Assembly (NCBI GenBank): GCA_003427395.1
Contig: BFEA01001077.1
Coordinates: 61,539 to 125,538, forward strand
Direction of reading: 5' to 3'
Source: Chara braunii
Lineage: Eukaryota > Streptophyta > Charophyceae > Charales > Characeae
DNA: 64,000 nucleotides
Part shown: positions 63,953 to 64,000 of the stretch, piece by piece
Layout of the letters: each line of letters starts with the position of its first letter
How positions within the stretch are numbered: position 1 is the stretch's first letter
The notes under the pieces: generated by a model
What the model saw: the letters and a program-made list of their open reading frames with translations, nothing else
The model's database searches: none
Told to the model about the DNA's origin: nothing
Made by a program: the position numbers and the translations under genes

Positions 63953-63958
<6 letters not shown>
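63036..63958. repeat. ~258-bp tandem repeat, three copies and a partial fourth
   Basis: Markers recur in order: 'ctcaggatgc' (about 63123, 63378; 'ctgaggatgc' about 63639), 'gtcttatctcctca', 'tttgcacatagatg', 'gattgctgt', 'ttcgccggatttgaatg' and 'gcaaaactgaccaaac'. A fourth copy starts about 63884 ('ggttacatccaccaatttgc', like 63063). Copies are diverged. The related short ORFs (97, 97 and 87 aa) are the repeat read in frame. Confidence 0.88.

Positions 63959-64000
<42 letters not shown>
63959..64000. repeat. (CT)n microsatellite at window end
   Basis: Pure TC dinucleotides to the last base; continues beyond the window. Confidence 0.97.

Noticed and set aside
1-64000. CRISPR-like arrays
   Set aside because: The tandem repeats here have no unique spacers of constant length, and the DNA is eukaryotic.
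1-64000. tRNA and rRNA genes
   Set aside because: No cloverleaf with both pol III boxes and no rRNA-like conserved stretch was seen by eye; a tRNAscan-SE run would settle it.

Overview
This window looks like nuclear DNA of a green-lineage eukaryote, most plausibly a streptophyte (charophyte-type) alga such as Chara. That is inference. It rests on one plant-type sucrose synthase without introns, on plant-style Ty3/Gypsy and LINE retrotransposons, and on a Penelope-like element of the domain order reported for green algae. The sequence is a scaffold. It has three N gaps (3031-3486, 14698-15224, 32935-32983), scattered single Ns, and two intact Nextera mate-pair junction adapters (2959-2996 and 59660-59697), so joins at those places are not trustworthy.

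Layout. 1-8.7 kb is a decayed Ty3/Gypsy element on the + strand (gag, CCHC knuckle, protease, RT, RNase H, integrase). It is interrupted by a GC-rich block, an AT-rich foldback and a 481-bp hAT-like element with a perfect 8-bp target duplication. 8.7-10.6 kb holds extra ORFs of unknown nature behind the integrase. 11-13.4 kb carries a second Gypsy gag on the - strand. A ~950-bp repeat occurs in inverted orientation at about 10.98-11.93 and 15.73-16.71 kb. 14-15.6 kb is microsatellite and gap. 16.9-20.3 kb is tandem-repeat DNA (78-bp and ~440-bp units with a 30-bp palindrome) plus a ~300-bp foldback.

20,779-23,286 is the only convincing host gene, a sucrose synthase of 835 codons. 23.3-27.9 kb is intergenic, with a foldback MITE, a LINE 3' fragment and a 112-bp hairpin. 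27.9-33.7 kb is a Penelope-like retroelement flanked by direct repeats (pLTRs). It encodes a CCHC/coiled-coil protein, then a GIY-YIG nuclease located before the reverse transcriptase, and each pLTR carries a hammerhead-ribozyme motif. 34-39.3 kb holds 121-bp tandem repeats, an LTR end with primer-binding site, and a second-lineage Gypsy gag-protease region that is truncated before the RT.

40-48 kb holds a LINE on the - strand and 49-56.9 kb a different LINE on the + strand, arranged head to head. The + LINE is split by a MITE of the same end type as the one at 24.7 kb and ends in a poly(A) tract. 57-64 kb is repeat-derived: a Gypsy leader relic, a CT microsatellite, an adapter junction, an inverted repeat at 60-61 kb, an isolated hammerhead-like motif at 62.42-62.47 kb, and ~258-bp tandem repeats.

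The genes do not form a pathway. The biology is a nested retroelement landscape around one sucrose-metabolism gene. The most interesting object is the Penelope-like element with its two hammerhead motifs, followed by the isolated hammerhead-like motif.
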